Positions 45,127 to 54,334 of a stretch of DNA of 64,000 bases are shown one piece after another. The stretch spans positions 124,001 to 188,000 of the forward strand of contig QFQP01000009.1 of assembly GCA_003243425.1 (NCBI GenBank), in the 5' to 3' direction. The notes under the pieces are model-generated. The model did no database searches. It saw only the letters and a program-made list of their open reading frames with translations, and had not been told where the DNA came from. Within the stretch, counting starts at the first letter, position 1. Each line of letters opens with the position of its first letter. A program made the translations under genes and the position numbers. This DNA is from Archangium gephyra. Lineage in GTDB: Bacteria; Myxococcota; Myxococcia; Myxococcales; Myxococcaceae.

Positions 45127-46290
45127 ATGTCTCCGCAGACGGCCGTGACGATGCACCCCGCGTACTCATCTTCTGATTCGGTGGTGCCTGAAGTGCGGGC
45201 GACGGTGTTGATCGTCGACGACGATCCGCTCTCGCGCGAGCTGAGCACCCGCGCGCTGATGTCGGCGCACGACGTGCTCCAGGCCGACAGCGTCGCGGCG
45301 GCGCTGGACATCATTCGCAACCGGCACGTCGACCTCGTGATTCTCGACGTGATGATGCCCGGCACCAGCGGCCTCGACGGCTGCGGCGCCATCAAGCTGC
45401 AAGCGGGGGCGCGGTATCTGCCGGTCTTGCTGCTGACCGCGCTGCGCTCTCAGGAAGATCGCAACCTCGGGCTGGCTGCCGGCGCCGACGACTTTCTCTC
45501 CAAACCCGTCGATCGCCGCGAGCTGCAGCTGCGGGTGGCCACGTTCGCGCGGCTCGCTCATCAGGAGCAGCTGATTCGCCGGCAGGTGCAGCAGCTCAAC
45601 GAGCTCTCGGCGCTCAAAGACGATCTCGTCGAGATGATGGTGCACGATCTCCGCAACCCACTGACCGCGGTGACCAGCTCGCTGAGCCTGCTCAAAGACA
45701 GCCCGTCGCTGCAGACGCACGAAGATCGCGAAGACGTCGACCTCGCGTTGTCGGCGACGCACCGCATCGCCCGGCTGCTCGAAGAGCTGCTCCAGATTCG
45801 ACTGCTGGAAGAAGGCAAGCTGGTGCCGCAGCGCACGCCGGTGCCACTCGAGTCGGTCGTGCGCAACGCCGTCGACACGCTCAAGCCGGGTGCCACGTCC
45901 CGCCGCATCGCCCTGGAGTTCGTGCCGCCACCCAACTGCGACAGCACGGTCTGGGTCGACGAACCGCTGATTCAGCGCGCCATCGAGAACCTGCTCAGCA
46001 ATGCGCTCAAGTACACGCGCAAGAGCGTCGACGTATGGCTCGACTGTACGCCGCTGAACGTGGCCGTGACCGTGGCCGATCGCGGCCCCGGCATTCCCGA
46101 GTTCCTCCGCCCGAAGCTGTTCAGCAAATTCGCCTCGGTCGAGGCGGAGCACGGCCAGGTGCGGCGAGGCATCGGGCTGGGGCTGTACATGGTGCGTCTG
46201 ACCACCATGGCGCATGGCGGTAAGGTCGACGTCGAACCACGCGAGGGCGGCGGTTCGCTGTTTCGACTCGTGTTGCGCCGAGGGGCCTGA
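45127..46290 (+). CDS. Receiver-histidine kinase (REC-HisKA-HATPase)
   Basis: The 387-residue soluble protein has an N-terminal receiver ('VLIVDDDPLSREL', phospho-acceptor in 'LVILDVMMPGTSG', 'LLTALRSQ', lysine in 'DFLSKPVD'). A coiled linker follows, then HisKA ('MMVHDLRNPLTAV') and HATPase ('ENLLSNALKYTRK', 'DRGPGIPEFL', 'GIGLGLYMVRL'). It may be controlled by another kinase through its own receiver. It is followed 3 bases later by a TTG-started cheR gene and then a hybrid kinase, so the three form a signalling operon. The start may be ATG 45127 or ATG 45151; no clear Shine-Dalgarno marks either. Confidence 0.92.
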   Translation: MSPQTAVTMHPAYSSSDSVVPEVRATVLIVDDDPLSRELSTRALMSAHDVLQADSVAAALDIIRNRHVDLVILDVMMPGTSGLDGCGAIKLQAGARYLPVLLLTALRSQEDRNLGLAAGADDFLSKPVDRRELQLRVATFARLAHQEQLIRRQVQQLNELSALKDDLVEMMVHDLRNPLTAVTSSLSLLKDSPSLQTHEDREDVDLALSATHRIARLLEELLQIRLLEEGKLVPQRTPVPLESVVRNAVDTLKPGATSRRIALEFVPPPNCDSTVWVDEPLIQRAIENLLSNALKYTRKSVDVWLDCTPLNVAVTVADRGPGIPEFLRPKLFSKFASVEAEHGQVRRGIGLGLYMVRLTTMAHGGKVDVEPREGGGSLFRLVLRRGA

Positions 46291-46293
46291 ACT

Positions 46294-47097
46294 TTGTCGA
46301 CCATTGCAGGAGTGCTGGGACCCATCGTCTCGGCGCTGCGGGATCATTCTGGAATCGACTTCGAAGCGTTTCGCCGTTCGACGCTCGAGACGGCGGCGGC
46401 CACGCGCGCGTCGGTGCTCGGCGTGTCGGCCGAGGCCTACCTCGCCAGGGTGCACAGCGAGCCCCGCGAGCGGGCGCTGCTGGTCGAAGCCTGCCTGGTG
46501 GGCCACACGTCGTTCTTCCGCGACATCGACGTGATGCGGGCGCTGGCCAATCGCGTGTTCCCGAACGTGGCGCGCAACGTCTCGGGCGTGGTGCGCGCGT
46601 GGGTGGTGGGCGCGGCCACCGGTGAAGAAGCGTGGTCGATGGCCATGCTGCTCGACGCCGCCGCGCACCAGCGGTTCGATCTGCTGGCCACCGACGTGTC
46701 GGCCAGCGCGCTGGCGCATGCGGCGCGCGCCGAATACCCGACGCAGATTCTCCCCGCGGGCTTCGCGGAGGGCTCCTTCGAGTTCGACGTGGCGGTGATG
46801 CGGGTGCGCGGCGAGCTGCGAGAGCGCGTGCACTTCGCCGAACACGACATCGTCGGTCCGCGCCTGATGCCCGCGTCGGCCATCGTCGCCAGCTTCGACG
46901 TGGTGTCGTGCCGCAACGTGCTCATGTGGTTCGACGAGCGCTTCCGGCGGTTGGCGCTCGATCGGCTGGCCGCCGTGACGCGGCCCGGAGGCGTGCTGGT
47001 GCTTGGCCGCTCCGAGTCGCTGCCTGTCAACAACACGTCGTTCGTGCCCCTGGCCGACGTCGACGCCGGCCTGCGCATCTTCGAGAGGGTCTTCTGA
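46294..47097 (+). CDS. CheR-type protein-glutamate O-methyltransferase
   Basis: The 267-residue product has an N-terminal helical domain and a SAM domain with 'WVVGAATGEEAWSMAMLL' (the CheR GxATGEEpYS motif) and 'VVSCRNVLMWFDE'. 'GVLVLGRSESL' lies at the end. It starts at TTG 46294, with AGGGG 8 bases upstream. CheR methylates chemoreceptor glutamates, but no receptor or CheA/CheW lies here. Its partner may instead be the adjacent membrane kinase, whose sequence begins in the stop codon of this gene (TGATG). That role is inference. Confidence 0.9.
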   Translation: MSTIAGVLGPIVSALRDHSGIDFEAFRRSTLETAAATRASVLGVSAEAYLARVHSEPRERALLVEACLVGHTSFFRDIDVMRALANRVFPNVARNVSGVVRAWVVGAATGEEAWSMAMLLDAAAHQRFDLLATDVSASALAHAARAEYPTQILPAGFAEGSFEFDVAVMRVRGELRERVHFAEHDIVGPRLMPASAIVASFDVVSCRNVLMWFDERFRRLALDRLAAVTRPGGVLVLGRSESLPVNNTSFVPLADVDAGLRIFERVF

Positions 47098-49019
47098 TGG
47101 CGTTCAAAGACTGGTCGATTTCGCTGAAGGTGGCGACGGTGGCGCTGGTCGCGGCGGTGCTGCCGGCCATGATGGCGACGATCGTCGTGTACTCGCAGAC
47201 GCGTCAGGCGACCGCCGAGGGCGTCGAGCGCGAGCTGGCAGGTCACGCAGATCGCATCACCGACGAGCTCGACGCCTTCAACTCCACGTTCGCCGACATG
47301 GCGACGTTGCTGTCGTCGATCCGCTCCGTGCAGAACAGCGCCTCCGCCAGCGCGTCCGGCGAGGACGTCTCGCGCGCACGCGCGGTGCTGGCGAGCGTCT
47401 CGCAGCGCGACGCCCGGGTGGCGGCGGTGATTCTGGTGAGCCTCGACGGCACGGTGCGCATCGCCACCAACCCGGTGCTCGAAGGCGCCTCGATGAAAGA
47501 CAGCCTCGACTTCCCGCGCGCCGTCAGCGGCCGCGCGACCATCTCGTCGCTGTTCGTGCCCGCGGGAGCGCACGAGCATGAAGGCGTCGTCTCGTACACC
47601 GCGCCGTTGGCGCAAGGCGGCTACGTGGCGGTGTGGGTGCGCGCCGAAGCGTTCTGGGACATCACGCGGCGGCTCAACGACCGCATCTGGCAGGGCAGCT
47701 ACGTGGTGGTGCTCGACAACTCTGGAGTTCGCGTGGCCCACGGTGCGCGGCCCGATCTGCTCTTTCACCCGAGCGGCGCGCTGCGCGCCGAAGACCGCGC
47801 CGAGTTCCGGCGGGTCAAGCGCTTCGGGGACCGCACGGCCGACTTCCTCACGCCGGTCGAGGAGGCCATCGAATGGCAGGCGTCGACGAGCCCCACCGGC
47901 GGCCTGAGCGATGCGGTGTCATTCGCGCCCAACTCGGCAGGTCAGGGAGAGCGCATCGCCACGGCGCGGCGCATGAAATCGGTGCCGTGGACGGTGTTCT
48001 CGGTGGTGTCGAACGAAGCGGTCAACACGCCGCTCTCGCGCCAGGTGACGCGCCTGCTGTGGCGCACCGGCCTGGTGGTGCTGCTCGGCTTCATTCTCGC
48101 GTTCGTGCTCGCGCAGCGAATGGTGGCGCCGGTGATCCCCCTCGTGAGCGCGGCGCGCGACCTGTCGCGTGGGCTCTCGCCGGGGCCGGTGGCGGTCGAC
48201 CGCGCCGACGAGCTCGGTGAGTTGACGGGGCAGTTCAACGCCATGGTGAAGGCCACGGTGAGCCACCGGGCGGAGCTCGAGGGCCGCGTCGAGGAGCGCA
48301 CCCGTTCACTCACCGCGGCGAATCAGGAGCTCAAGGTTCAGCAGGAAGAGCTGCGCGCCCAGCAGGACGAGCTGGAGCGGAAGAACCAGGAGGTCGAGAA
48401 GGCCACCCAGCTCAAGTCGGCGTTCCTGGCGAACATGTCGCACGAGCTGCGCACGCCGCTGAACTCGGTCATCGGCTTCTCGGAGCTGCTGGCCGACGAG
48501 CTGGGGCCAACCCTCAGCGATCGCCACCGCAAGTACCTGGGCGACGTGCGCGGCGCGGGCAAGCACCTGCTCTCGCTCATCAACGACATCCTCGACCTCT
48601 CGAAGATCGAAGCGGGCCGGCTCGAGCTGCGCCGCGAAGCGGTGTCGGCGGCCGAGCTGCTCAATCACGCGCAGAGCCTGGTCGGCGGCACGGCGCTGTC
48701 GCGACAGATCCTCATCACCCAGGACGTGCGCACCACGCGCTCGGTGTCGGCAGACCCCGAGAAGCTGCGCCAGGCGCTGGTGAACCTGCTGTCGAACGCG
48801 ATCAAGTTCAGCCCGGCTCGCAGCGAAGTGGTGCTGAGCGCCGAAGACGTGGGCAACAAGATCCGCTTCTCGGTGCGCGACAACGGCCCGGGCATCGAAG
48901 CCTCGCTGCTGCCGCGGCTCTTCGAACCCTTCGTGCAGGGCGAGAACCCCATGGTGAAGAAGCACCAGGGCACGGGCCTGGGCCTCGCGATTTCCCGGCG
49001 GCTCGTCGAGAGCCACTGA
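47097..49019 (+). CDS. Membrane hybrid histidine kinase, N-terminal part ending at a premature TGA
   Basis: The 640 readable residues have TM1 (about 10-32) and a large extracytoplasmic sensor of Cache type (about 33-315). TM2 ('LLWRTGLVVLLGFILAFVLA') and a HAMP linker follow, then a Gln/Glu-rich coiled coil, HisKA ('NMSHELRTPLNSV') and HATPase ('NLLSNAIKFSP', 'DNGPGIEAS', 'GTGLGLAISRRLVESH'). The frame then hits TGA (49017-49019) exactly where HATPase domains read 'SHGGKL', and it continues in frame with 'GKLQVASFSGQGATFFFDLD'. The change GGA to TGA explains it. The truncated protein lacks the last beta strand of the ATPase and all receivers. ATG 47097 overlaps the CheR stop by one base. Confidence 0.85.
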   Translation: MAFKDWSISLKVATVALVAAVLPAMMATIVVYSQTRQATAEGVERELAGHADRITDELDAFNSTFADMATLLSSIRSVQNSASASASGEDVSRARAVLASVSQRDARVAAVILVSLDGTVRIATNPVLEGASMKDSLDFPRAVSGRATISSLFVPAGAHEHEGVVSYTAPLAQGGYVAVWVRAEAFWDITRRLNDRIWQGSYVVVLDNSGVRVAHGARPDLLFHPSGALRAEDRAEFRRVKRFGDRTADFLTPVEEAIEWQASTSPTGGLSDAVSFAPNSAGQGERIATARRMKSVPWTVFSVVSNEAVNTPLSRQVTRLLWRTGLVVLLGFILAFVLAQRMVAPVIPLVSAARDLSRGLSPGPVAVDRADELGELTGQFNAMVKATVSHRAELEGRVEERTRSLTAANQELKVQQEELRAQQDELERKNQEVEKATQLKSAFLANMSHELRTPLNSVIGFSELLADELGPTLSDRHRKYLGDVRGAGKHLLSLINDILDLSKIEAGRLELRREAVSAAELLNHAQSLVGGTALSRQILITQDVRTTRSVSADPEKLRQALVNLLSNAIKFSPARSEVVLSAEDVGNKIRFSVRDNGPGIEASLLPRLFEPFVQGENPMVKKHQGTGLGLAISRRLVESH

Positions 49020-49622
49020 GGCAAGCTGCAGGTCGCTTCCTTCAGTGGTCAGGGCGCGACGTTCTTCTTCGACCTCGACGCCCAGCTCGTGGAGACGCGT
49101 CGCGTGACGCCGGCGCAGCTCAACGCCGTGGGCCGCGTGAAGGTGCTGTTGCTCGAGCCGCGCACAGATCGCGCCGATGCCCTCCGGTCTGCGCTCCGGG
49201 CCGGCGGCTTCGAGGTGACCACCCCGCATCGCGACGAGCCGGCTTCACTGGCGGCGAAGCGGCTGCAACCGACGGTGGTGGTCCTCACGCCGGGCGTCGA
49301 CGACGACGGCCTCGTCGAGTTGCGCGCGCTGCGCAAAGACGAGGGCCTTCGCGAGGTGCCCATCGTGCTCACCACCGCGCCCCACGCGCTCGGCATCATC
49401 GGAAAGCCGCTCGAGCCCGGCGAGGTCGTCAACGCGGTGCGGCGCGCGGCCTCTGGTCGTACGCCGGCGCGCGTGCTGGTGGTCGACGACGATCCCCGCG
49501 CGCTCGAGCTGGTTCGCGCTGCGCTCACGCCGCAGGGCTACGAGGTCGAGACGTGCGACAACGCGCCGCGGCGATCGCAGCCGCCCGCGCCAACAAGCCC
49601 GACGTGCTGCTCACCGACCTGA
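49020..49622 (+). pseudogene. Middle fragment of the broken hybrid kinase (end of HATPase, two receiver domains)
   Basis: This continues the kinase frame after the TGA. The end of the HATPase comes first. A degenerate receiver follows ('VKVLLLEPRTDRADALRSAL', with 'VVVLTPGVDDDG' where the acceptor Asp should be). A second receiver starts at 'RVLVVDDDPRALELV'. At about 49563-49575 the frame is lost: the sequence reads GACAACGCGCCGCGGCGATC, and one more G would restore 'DNAAAAI' and the rest of the receiver. The reading frame then runs as noise to 49622. A short ORF from GTG 49089 is the only part that could be translated alone. Confidence 0.65.
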
Positions 49623-50215
49623 TGATGCCCGAGATGTCGGGCTTCGAGCTGGTCGAGAAGCTCGCCGCCGACCCCGACTTGCGGTCGGTGCCGGTGCTGG
49701 TGCTCACCGCCCTCGAGCTCAACGAAGCGCAGCGCGCGATGCTGCGCGAGCGCACGTTCGCCACCGCGCGCAAAGGTGACATCACGGCGATGGAGATCGT
49801 CACCACCGTGGAGCGCCTCACCCGGCCGCGCGCGATGAGCCGAACTGATGCCGTCACGGTGCTGGTGGTCGACGATCACGATCTCAACCGCGAGCTGGCG
49901 CGCGCACACCTCGAGCGCCGGGGCTTCCGCGTCATCGAGGCCGACGGCGGTGAGGCCGCAGTGCGTGTCGCGAAGGAAGCGAAGCCCCACCTGGTGCTGA
50001 TGGACCTCTCGATGCCCGGCATGGACGGCTTCGCCGCGCTGCGCGCCCTGCGTGCCGCGCCCGAAACCGGTCACATTCCGGTGATCGCGTTGACGGCCAT
50101 GGCCATGCGGCGCGACGAAGAAGCCGTGCACGCGGCGGGGTTCGACGGCTACCTCACCAAGCCGCTCGAGGTCAGCCGCCTCGACGCGGAGCTCTCGCGC
50201 CTGCTCGCGTCGTGA
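49553..50215 (+). CDS. C-terminal receiver domains of the broken hybrid kinase
   Basis: After the frameshift the frame gives the rest of receiver 2 ('ANKPDVLLTDLMMPEMSGF', 'VLVLTALEL') and a complete receiver 3 ('VTVLVVDDHDLNREL', 'LVLMDLSMPGMDG', 'IALTAMAM', 'GYLTKPLE'). Receiver 2 lacks the usual conserved lysine. An internal ATG at 49835 ('MSRTDAVTVLVVDD') would start a stand-alone 126-residue receiver like CheY/DivK, but no Shine-Dalgarno precedes it. Whether this fragment is expressed is unknown. It ends 4 bases from the convergent Ig-like lipoprotein gene. Confidence 0.65.
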   Translation: MRQRAAAIAAARANKPDVLLTDLMMPEMSGFELVEKLAADPDLRSVPVLVLTALELNEAQRAMLRERTFATARKGDITAMEIVTTVERLTRPRAMSRTDAVTVLVVDDHDLNRELARAHLERRGFRVIEADGGEAAVRVAKEAKPHLVLMDLSMPGMDGFAALRALRAAPETGHIPVIALTAMAMRRDEEAVHAAGFDGYLTKPLEVSRLDAELSRLLAS

Positions 50216-50219
50216 AGCG

Positions 50220-53117
50220 TCAGTTGACGATGACGGTGACCGTGGCGCTGCCGCTCTGGGCTCCCAGCGTCGCCGTGACCGTCGCGGTGCCCGGCGCCAC
50301 GGCGCTGAAGGTGCCGCCACCGGTCGACGACAACACCGCCGCGTTCGAGCTCGACCACGTCGCTTCGGCGGTCACCTCGCGGGTGGTGCCATCGGAGTAC
50401 TCGGCCCACGCGGTGAACGAAGCGGTGTCGCCGGGCTGAACGAACTCGCCGCCGACGACTGACAGCGCGAGCACCGTGGGCGCAGCCGAGACCTGCAAGG
50501 TCGTGCTCCCCGAGAAGTTCCCCCACTGCGCGGTGATCGTCGACGAGCCGGCAGCCAGCGCCTGGGCGTGACCCGACGGCGAGACCGACACCACCGCGCC
50601 GTTCGCCACCAGCCACGTGCACTCTGCGGTCACGTCGAAGCGCGAGCCGTCGCTGTAATACGCCCACGCGGTCAGCCGCGCCGATTCACTCAGCGCGAGC
50701 GTCTGCGAAGAAGCGTCGAGCGAGAGCGACGCTGGCGTGGCCCCGGTGACGAAGAGGTTCAGGCTGGTGGTGAACTGGCCGATGCGCGCGGTGACGATGG
50801 CGGCGCCCGGCGAGACCGCGCTGACGCGCCCCGCCGTCGACGAGAACGCAGCGACACCCGGCACACTCGACGACCACTGCGCGGCGGACGTCAGCGTCTG
50901 CACCGAGCCGTCGTTCATCACCCCCTGAAGCGTGAGGTCGTGCGATCGCCCCACCGGCAAAGCAGGCGCCGGCGACAACACGAGGTAGCTGAGCGACGGT
51001 GCCACCACGCTGAGCTGAGCGGTGGCCAGCACGTCGCCCGCCGACGCGGAGATCTCGACGTCACCCAGCGCGATGGCGTGCAGCGCGCCCGCGTTCACCG
51101 TGGCGATGGTCTCGTCGGCCGAGGCCCACAGCAGCTCGCTGGTCATGTCGAGCGTGGCGCCGTCGGAGAAGCGACCGAGCGCGGTGACGGACAGCGTCTG
51201 ACCCGGCGTGGCGCGCAACGTGGAAGGCGTCAGCTCGAGTGACTGCAGCACGCCGCTGGTGACGATCACCGGTGTCTCGGCGTGCTCGCCGCCGAACTCG
51301 GCGCGCAGCGTCGTGGTGCCCACGCGCGCCGCCGAGACGACGCCTGCCGAAGCGACGGCGATCGACGGGTCGGTGGTGCGCCACAGGGCCGAGAAGGTGA
51401 CGTCTTGCGACGAGCCATCAGACAGCGCCGCCCGCAGCGTCATGTTGCGCCCGAAGCCGACGGGCAGTGACGGCGCCTGCGGCGTCAAGGTCACGTCGAC
51501 GACGAACACGTCGGGCACGCGCACCTGAACGACGCGGCGAATACCGAGACAGGTCACGAACACGCGGCCCGCGCCGGGAGAACGAGCGGTCACCAGGCCG
51601 AGCGGAGAGACGCTGGCGACCTGCGCGACCGGCGTGGCCCACACGCAGCTCTGCGGCGGCACGTCGAGCCGGGTACCGTCGGTCCACGTGGCGGTCACGC
51701 GCACCTGCGCCGTCGAGCCACGCACCAGGCGCAACGAAGACGGCGAGACATCGAGCGAGCTCAACGCCGCCGGAGTGACCGTGAAGCGGGTGACGACCAC
51801 CTGCCCGCCGAAGAAGCCGATGAGCTGCGCCTGCCCCACGTGACGCGCGGTGACCAGCCCCTCGGCGTCGACTGACGCGACCGTGGGGTCGTTCACCTGC
51901 CACGCGGTGACGCGGGACACGTTGCTGGTGGTGCCGTCACTCCAGTGAGCGAGCGCCGCGGCCTGCCACGACGCCCCCAGCGGGAGGGCCCGCAGCGGCG
52001 CCATGGTCACGCGGGTCAGCACCGCGTCGATCACCTCGACGCGGGTCGAAGCGCTCAACGAACCGAGCGAAGCCGTCACCGTGACCGAGCCGACGACGAG
52101 GCCACGCGCCCAGCTGCCCTGCTGCTCGAGCTTCGACGCGTCTTCGTTGCTCCACGTGACCTGCGACGACACGTCGCGCAGCGAGCCGTCGCTCATCGTC
52201 GCCAACGCACGCAGGGAGGTGCGGAGCCCTGCAGGGAGGCGCTGTGGCGACGCGTCGGCTGCGAGCGCCATCGGCACCGCGTCGGTCACCTTCACGCTGG
52301 CGGCAGCCGTCACGCCGCCCGTCGTCGCCGTGATGCGCACCGACCCCGGCGCCACGCCGACGAAGCGGCCCGACGCGTCGACGGTGCCGATGGCAGGCGC
52401 TTCGCTGCTCCACACCGCGGCGCGGGTGACGTCGAGCTGCTGACCGTCACTCAACGTGGCGCGCGCACTCAGCTGCTGGCTGAAGCCGGCCGGCAGGTCA
52501 CCCTGCTCCGCGCGCAGCTCGAGACCAGCGACGATGGCGTCGGTCACCACGAGCTGCGCCGACACGGCGAGGTCCTTCGCGGTCAGCTCGACCGTCACCA
52601 CGCCCGGACGCAGCGGCGTGATGCGCCCCGCGCGAACCGAGGCCAGCTCGGGCTGCGACAGGGTGACCGAGGCCTCGGCGGTGACGTCGACTTCGGTGCC
52701 GTCGCTGGCGATGGCGACGAGCCGAATCGGCAACTCGAGCCCCAGCGGCACCAGGAGCTGTGAAGGCTCAAGGCGCAACGCGCGGTACTGCGGCTGGACG
52801 ACGTCGAGCGGGCGGGCGTCCATCAGGTCGAGGTACTGCGCGCGAACCCGCGTACGGCCCATGTTCACGCCCTGCACCACGCTCGAACCACCGGTCGTCA
52901 CGCCGACGAAGTCGTCGTCGATGGTCCACACCGTCTCGTTGGTGACGTCGCGCACCTCGCCGGTCGACAGCAACGCCGTGGCCACGTAGCGAAGCGACTC
53001 ACCGCGGGCGACCCGACCATTGGCCGGCGAGATGCGGAGCGTCTCGACCCGCTCCGCCTGCGGCTGCGGTGCGCAGGCTGCCAACAACGCCAACAGAAGA
53101 AGTGGAGTCGTCTTCAT
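50220..53117 (-). CDS. Surface lipoprotein with eleven BIG2-like Ig repeats
   Basis: The 965-residue protein starts with a lipoprotein signal ('PLLLLALLAACAP', lipobox LAAC). The rest is about eleven tandem repeats of roughly 85 residues. Each has an 'L.(L/V)SP....LP.G' start, an 'SDG(T/S)..DVT' core and a 'V..GTATVTA' end. This is the bacterial Ig-like group 2 (BIG2) pattern of adhesins and surface stalk proteins. No catalytic or C-terminal sorting domain is present. It follows the propeller lipoprotein by 11 bases in one operon. It probably extends from the outer-membrane surface. Confidence 0.88.
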   Translation of the reverse strand: MKTTPLLLLALLAACAPQPQAERVETLRISPANGRVARGESLRYVATALLSTGEVRDVTNETVWTIDDDFVGVTTGGSSVVQGVNMGRTRVRAQYLDLMDARPLDVVQPQYRALRLEPSQLLVPLGLELPIRLVAIASDGTEVDVTAEASVTLSQPELASVRAGRITPLRPGVVTVELTAKDLAVSAQLVVTDAIVAGLELRAEQGDLPAGFSQQLSARATLSDGQQLDVTRAAVWSSEAPAIGTVDASGRFVGVAPGSVRITATTGGVTAAASVKVTDAVPMALAADASPQRLPAGLRTSLRALATMSDGSLRDVSSQVTWSNEDASKLEQQGSWARGLVVGSVTVTASLGSLSASTRVEVIDAVLTRVTMAPLRALPLGASWQAAALAHWSDGTTSNVSRVTAWQVNDPTVASVDAEGLVTARHVGQAQLIGFFGGQVVVTRFTVTPAALSSLDVSPSSLRLVRGSTAQVRVTATWTDGTRLDVPPQSCVWATPVAQVASVSPLGLVTARSPGAGRVFVTCLGIRRVVQVRVPDVFVVDVTLTPQAPSLPVGFGRNMTLRAALSDGSSQDVTFSALWRTTDPSIAVASAGVVSAARVGTTTLRAEFGGEHAETPVIVTSGVLQSLELTPSTLRATPGQTLSVTALGRFSDGATLDMTSELLWASADETIATVNAGALHAIALGDVEISASAGDVLATAQLSVVAPSLSYLVLSPAPALPVGRSHDLTLQGVMNDGSVQTLTSAAQWSSSVPGVAAFSSTAGRVSAVSPGAAIVTARIGQFTTSLNLFVTGATPASLSLDASSQTLALSESARLTAWAYYSDGSRFDVTAECTWLVANGAVVSVSPSGHAQALAAGSSTITAQWGNFSGSTTLQVSAAPTVLALSVVGGEFVQPGDTASFTAWAEYSDGTTREVTAEATWSSSNAAVLSSTGGGTFSAVAPGTATVTATLGAQSGSATVTVIVN

Positions 53118-53128
53118 GGTGGACCTCT

Positions 53129-54334
53129 TCAGCGCGACCGCACGAGCGAGACACCGGCACCCGCCAACACCACCAGGTCACCCACGCCACGGCTGGTCAT
53201 CGCGCGCGGCGTCGCCGGTACGTCGATGCGCGTCCAGTTCGAGTTGCCTTCCTGACGGAAGAGGTGCCCCGCCGAGCTGAGGGCGAACCGCTCTCCACCG
53301 CTGCGCACGGCCGAGGTCGCGGGCTCGGGCAACGCGGAGCTCGTCCACCTGGGGAGCGGACCGGAGACCACCACGCCGTAGCGCTTCTCGGTGCCTTCGA
53401 CGAAGCCGCTGAGCAACACCGTGCCGTCGATGGCCGTGGCCGACGAGAGCTGCGCGTCGAGCGGGCTGTTCATGAGCACCCACGCGTCGGGCACCCAATG
53501 CGCCGCGAAGGCGTCGCCGACGGCCCAGAGCTCGCTGCCGTTGGCGACCATGCTCTCGATGCTGCCGGGCGCGACGCGCTGTTCGACCAGCACCCCGCCG
53601 ACGAGCCGCAGCAGCGAGCCGCCGCGCGTACCGACGTGCACCGAGCCCGTGGCGTCGACGGCCACCGCGGTGAAGTCTTCGACGATGGTGTTCTCGATCT
53701 GCACGAGGGCGCCATCGCGAACCATGAGCAACGTGCCTTGGTAGCCGACGATGACCGGCTGACCGGCAGCGTCGAAGGTGATGGCGCGCAGCGTGGTGTT
53801 CACCGGCGTCGGCACCGTCTCCCAGACGTCGGCGGCCATGCGAACCACGGTGCCGTTCTCACCCACTGCCCACGCGAAGCCCTCCGGCGAGGTCGCCACG
53901 GCCAGCAGCGTCGACGTGGTGCCGGTACCGCGCACTTCCCACCGCACGTTGTTGCTGACGGGCGTGGTGTTCACGGTGACCACCGACGAAGCGAAGTTGC
54001 CGTTCCACTCCGCGCCGACGCGAACCGGGCCATTGCAGGCCGCGTCTTCGCTGGGCGGGCAGGTGTAGGTGGCCGTCGCGAAGCCGTCGACCAGCGTCGG
54101 CGCGTCGAGGAAACGACCCACCGCCGCCGTCAACACGACCGGGCCGGTGCCGGGCTTTCCGTCGGCGTCGAGCGCCTGAATGCGAAACACCGCGCGCTGC
54201 GTTTCACCGTCGAACCCCGCCACATCAGGCGAGATCAACAACGCGGTCTGATCAGCGGGAGCGCAGGCTCCGAACACCGACGTCACTGCGAGGGCTGCAA
54301 CTGCAATCCGGCGAGCGAGAGAGGTCTTCATCAT
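53129..54334 (-). CDS. Lipoprotein with beta-propeller (BNR/kelch-like) repeats
   Basis: The 401-residue protein has an N-terminal signal with a lipobox ('VAALAVTSVFGAC'). An Ig-like segment with a cysteine pair follows ('YTCPPSEDAACNG'), then about five or six propeller-type repeats ('GFAWAVGENGTVVRM', 'AVDATGSVHVGTRGGSLLRL', 'SELWAVGDAFAAHW'). No enzyme motif is visible. It is the first gene of the two-gene operon with the BIG2 lipoprotein and probably acts with it at the cell surface. Confidence 0.75.
   Translation of the reverse strand: MMKTSLARRIAVAALAVTSVFGACAPADQTALLISPDVAGFDGETQRAVFRIQALDADGKPGTGPVVLTAAVGRFLDAPTLVDGFATATYTCPPSEDAACNGPVRVGAEWNGNFASSVVTVNTTPVSNNVRWEVRGTGTTSTLLAVATSPEGFAWAVGENGTVVRMAADVWETVPTPVNTTLRAITFDAAGQPVIVGYQGTLLMVRDGALVQIENTIVEDFTAVAVDATGSVHVGTRGGSLLRLVGGVLVEQRVAPGSIESMVANGSELWAVGDAFAAHWVPDAWVLMNSPLDAQLSSATAIDGTVLLSGFVEGTEKRYGVVVSGPLPRWTSSALPEPATSAVRSGGERFALSSAGHLFRQEGNSNWTRIDVPATPRAMTSRGVGDLVVLAGAGVSLVRSR

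Noticed and set aside
45166..46845. 559-residue minus-strand ORF opposite the REC-kinase and cheR
   Set aside because: It is the antisense of two genes with clear catalytic motifs and has no motif of its own.
49017..49019. TGA read as selenocysteine or stop-codon read-through
   Set aside because: The position is a conserved glycine of the HATPase, no SECIS-like hairpin was seen, and a downstream frameshift also breaks the gene. A nonsense mutation or an error is simpler.
49835..50215. Separate single-domain response regulator starting at ATG 49835
   Set aside because: No Shine-Dalgarno and no stop separate it from the preceding receiver. It fits better as the C-terminal domain of the hybrid kinase, although internal initiation cannot be excluded.
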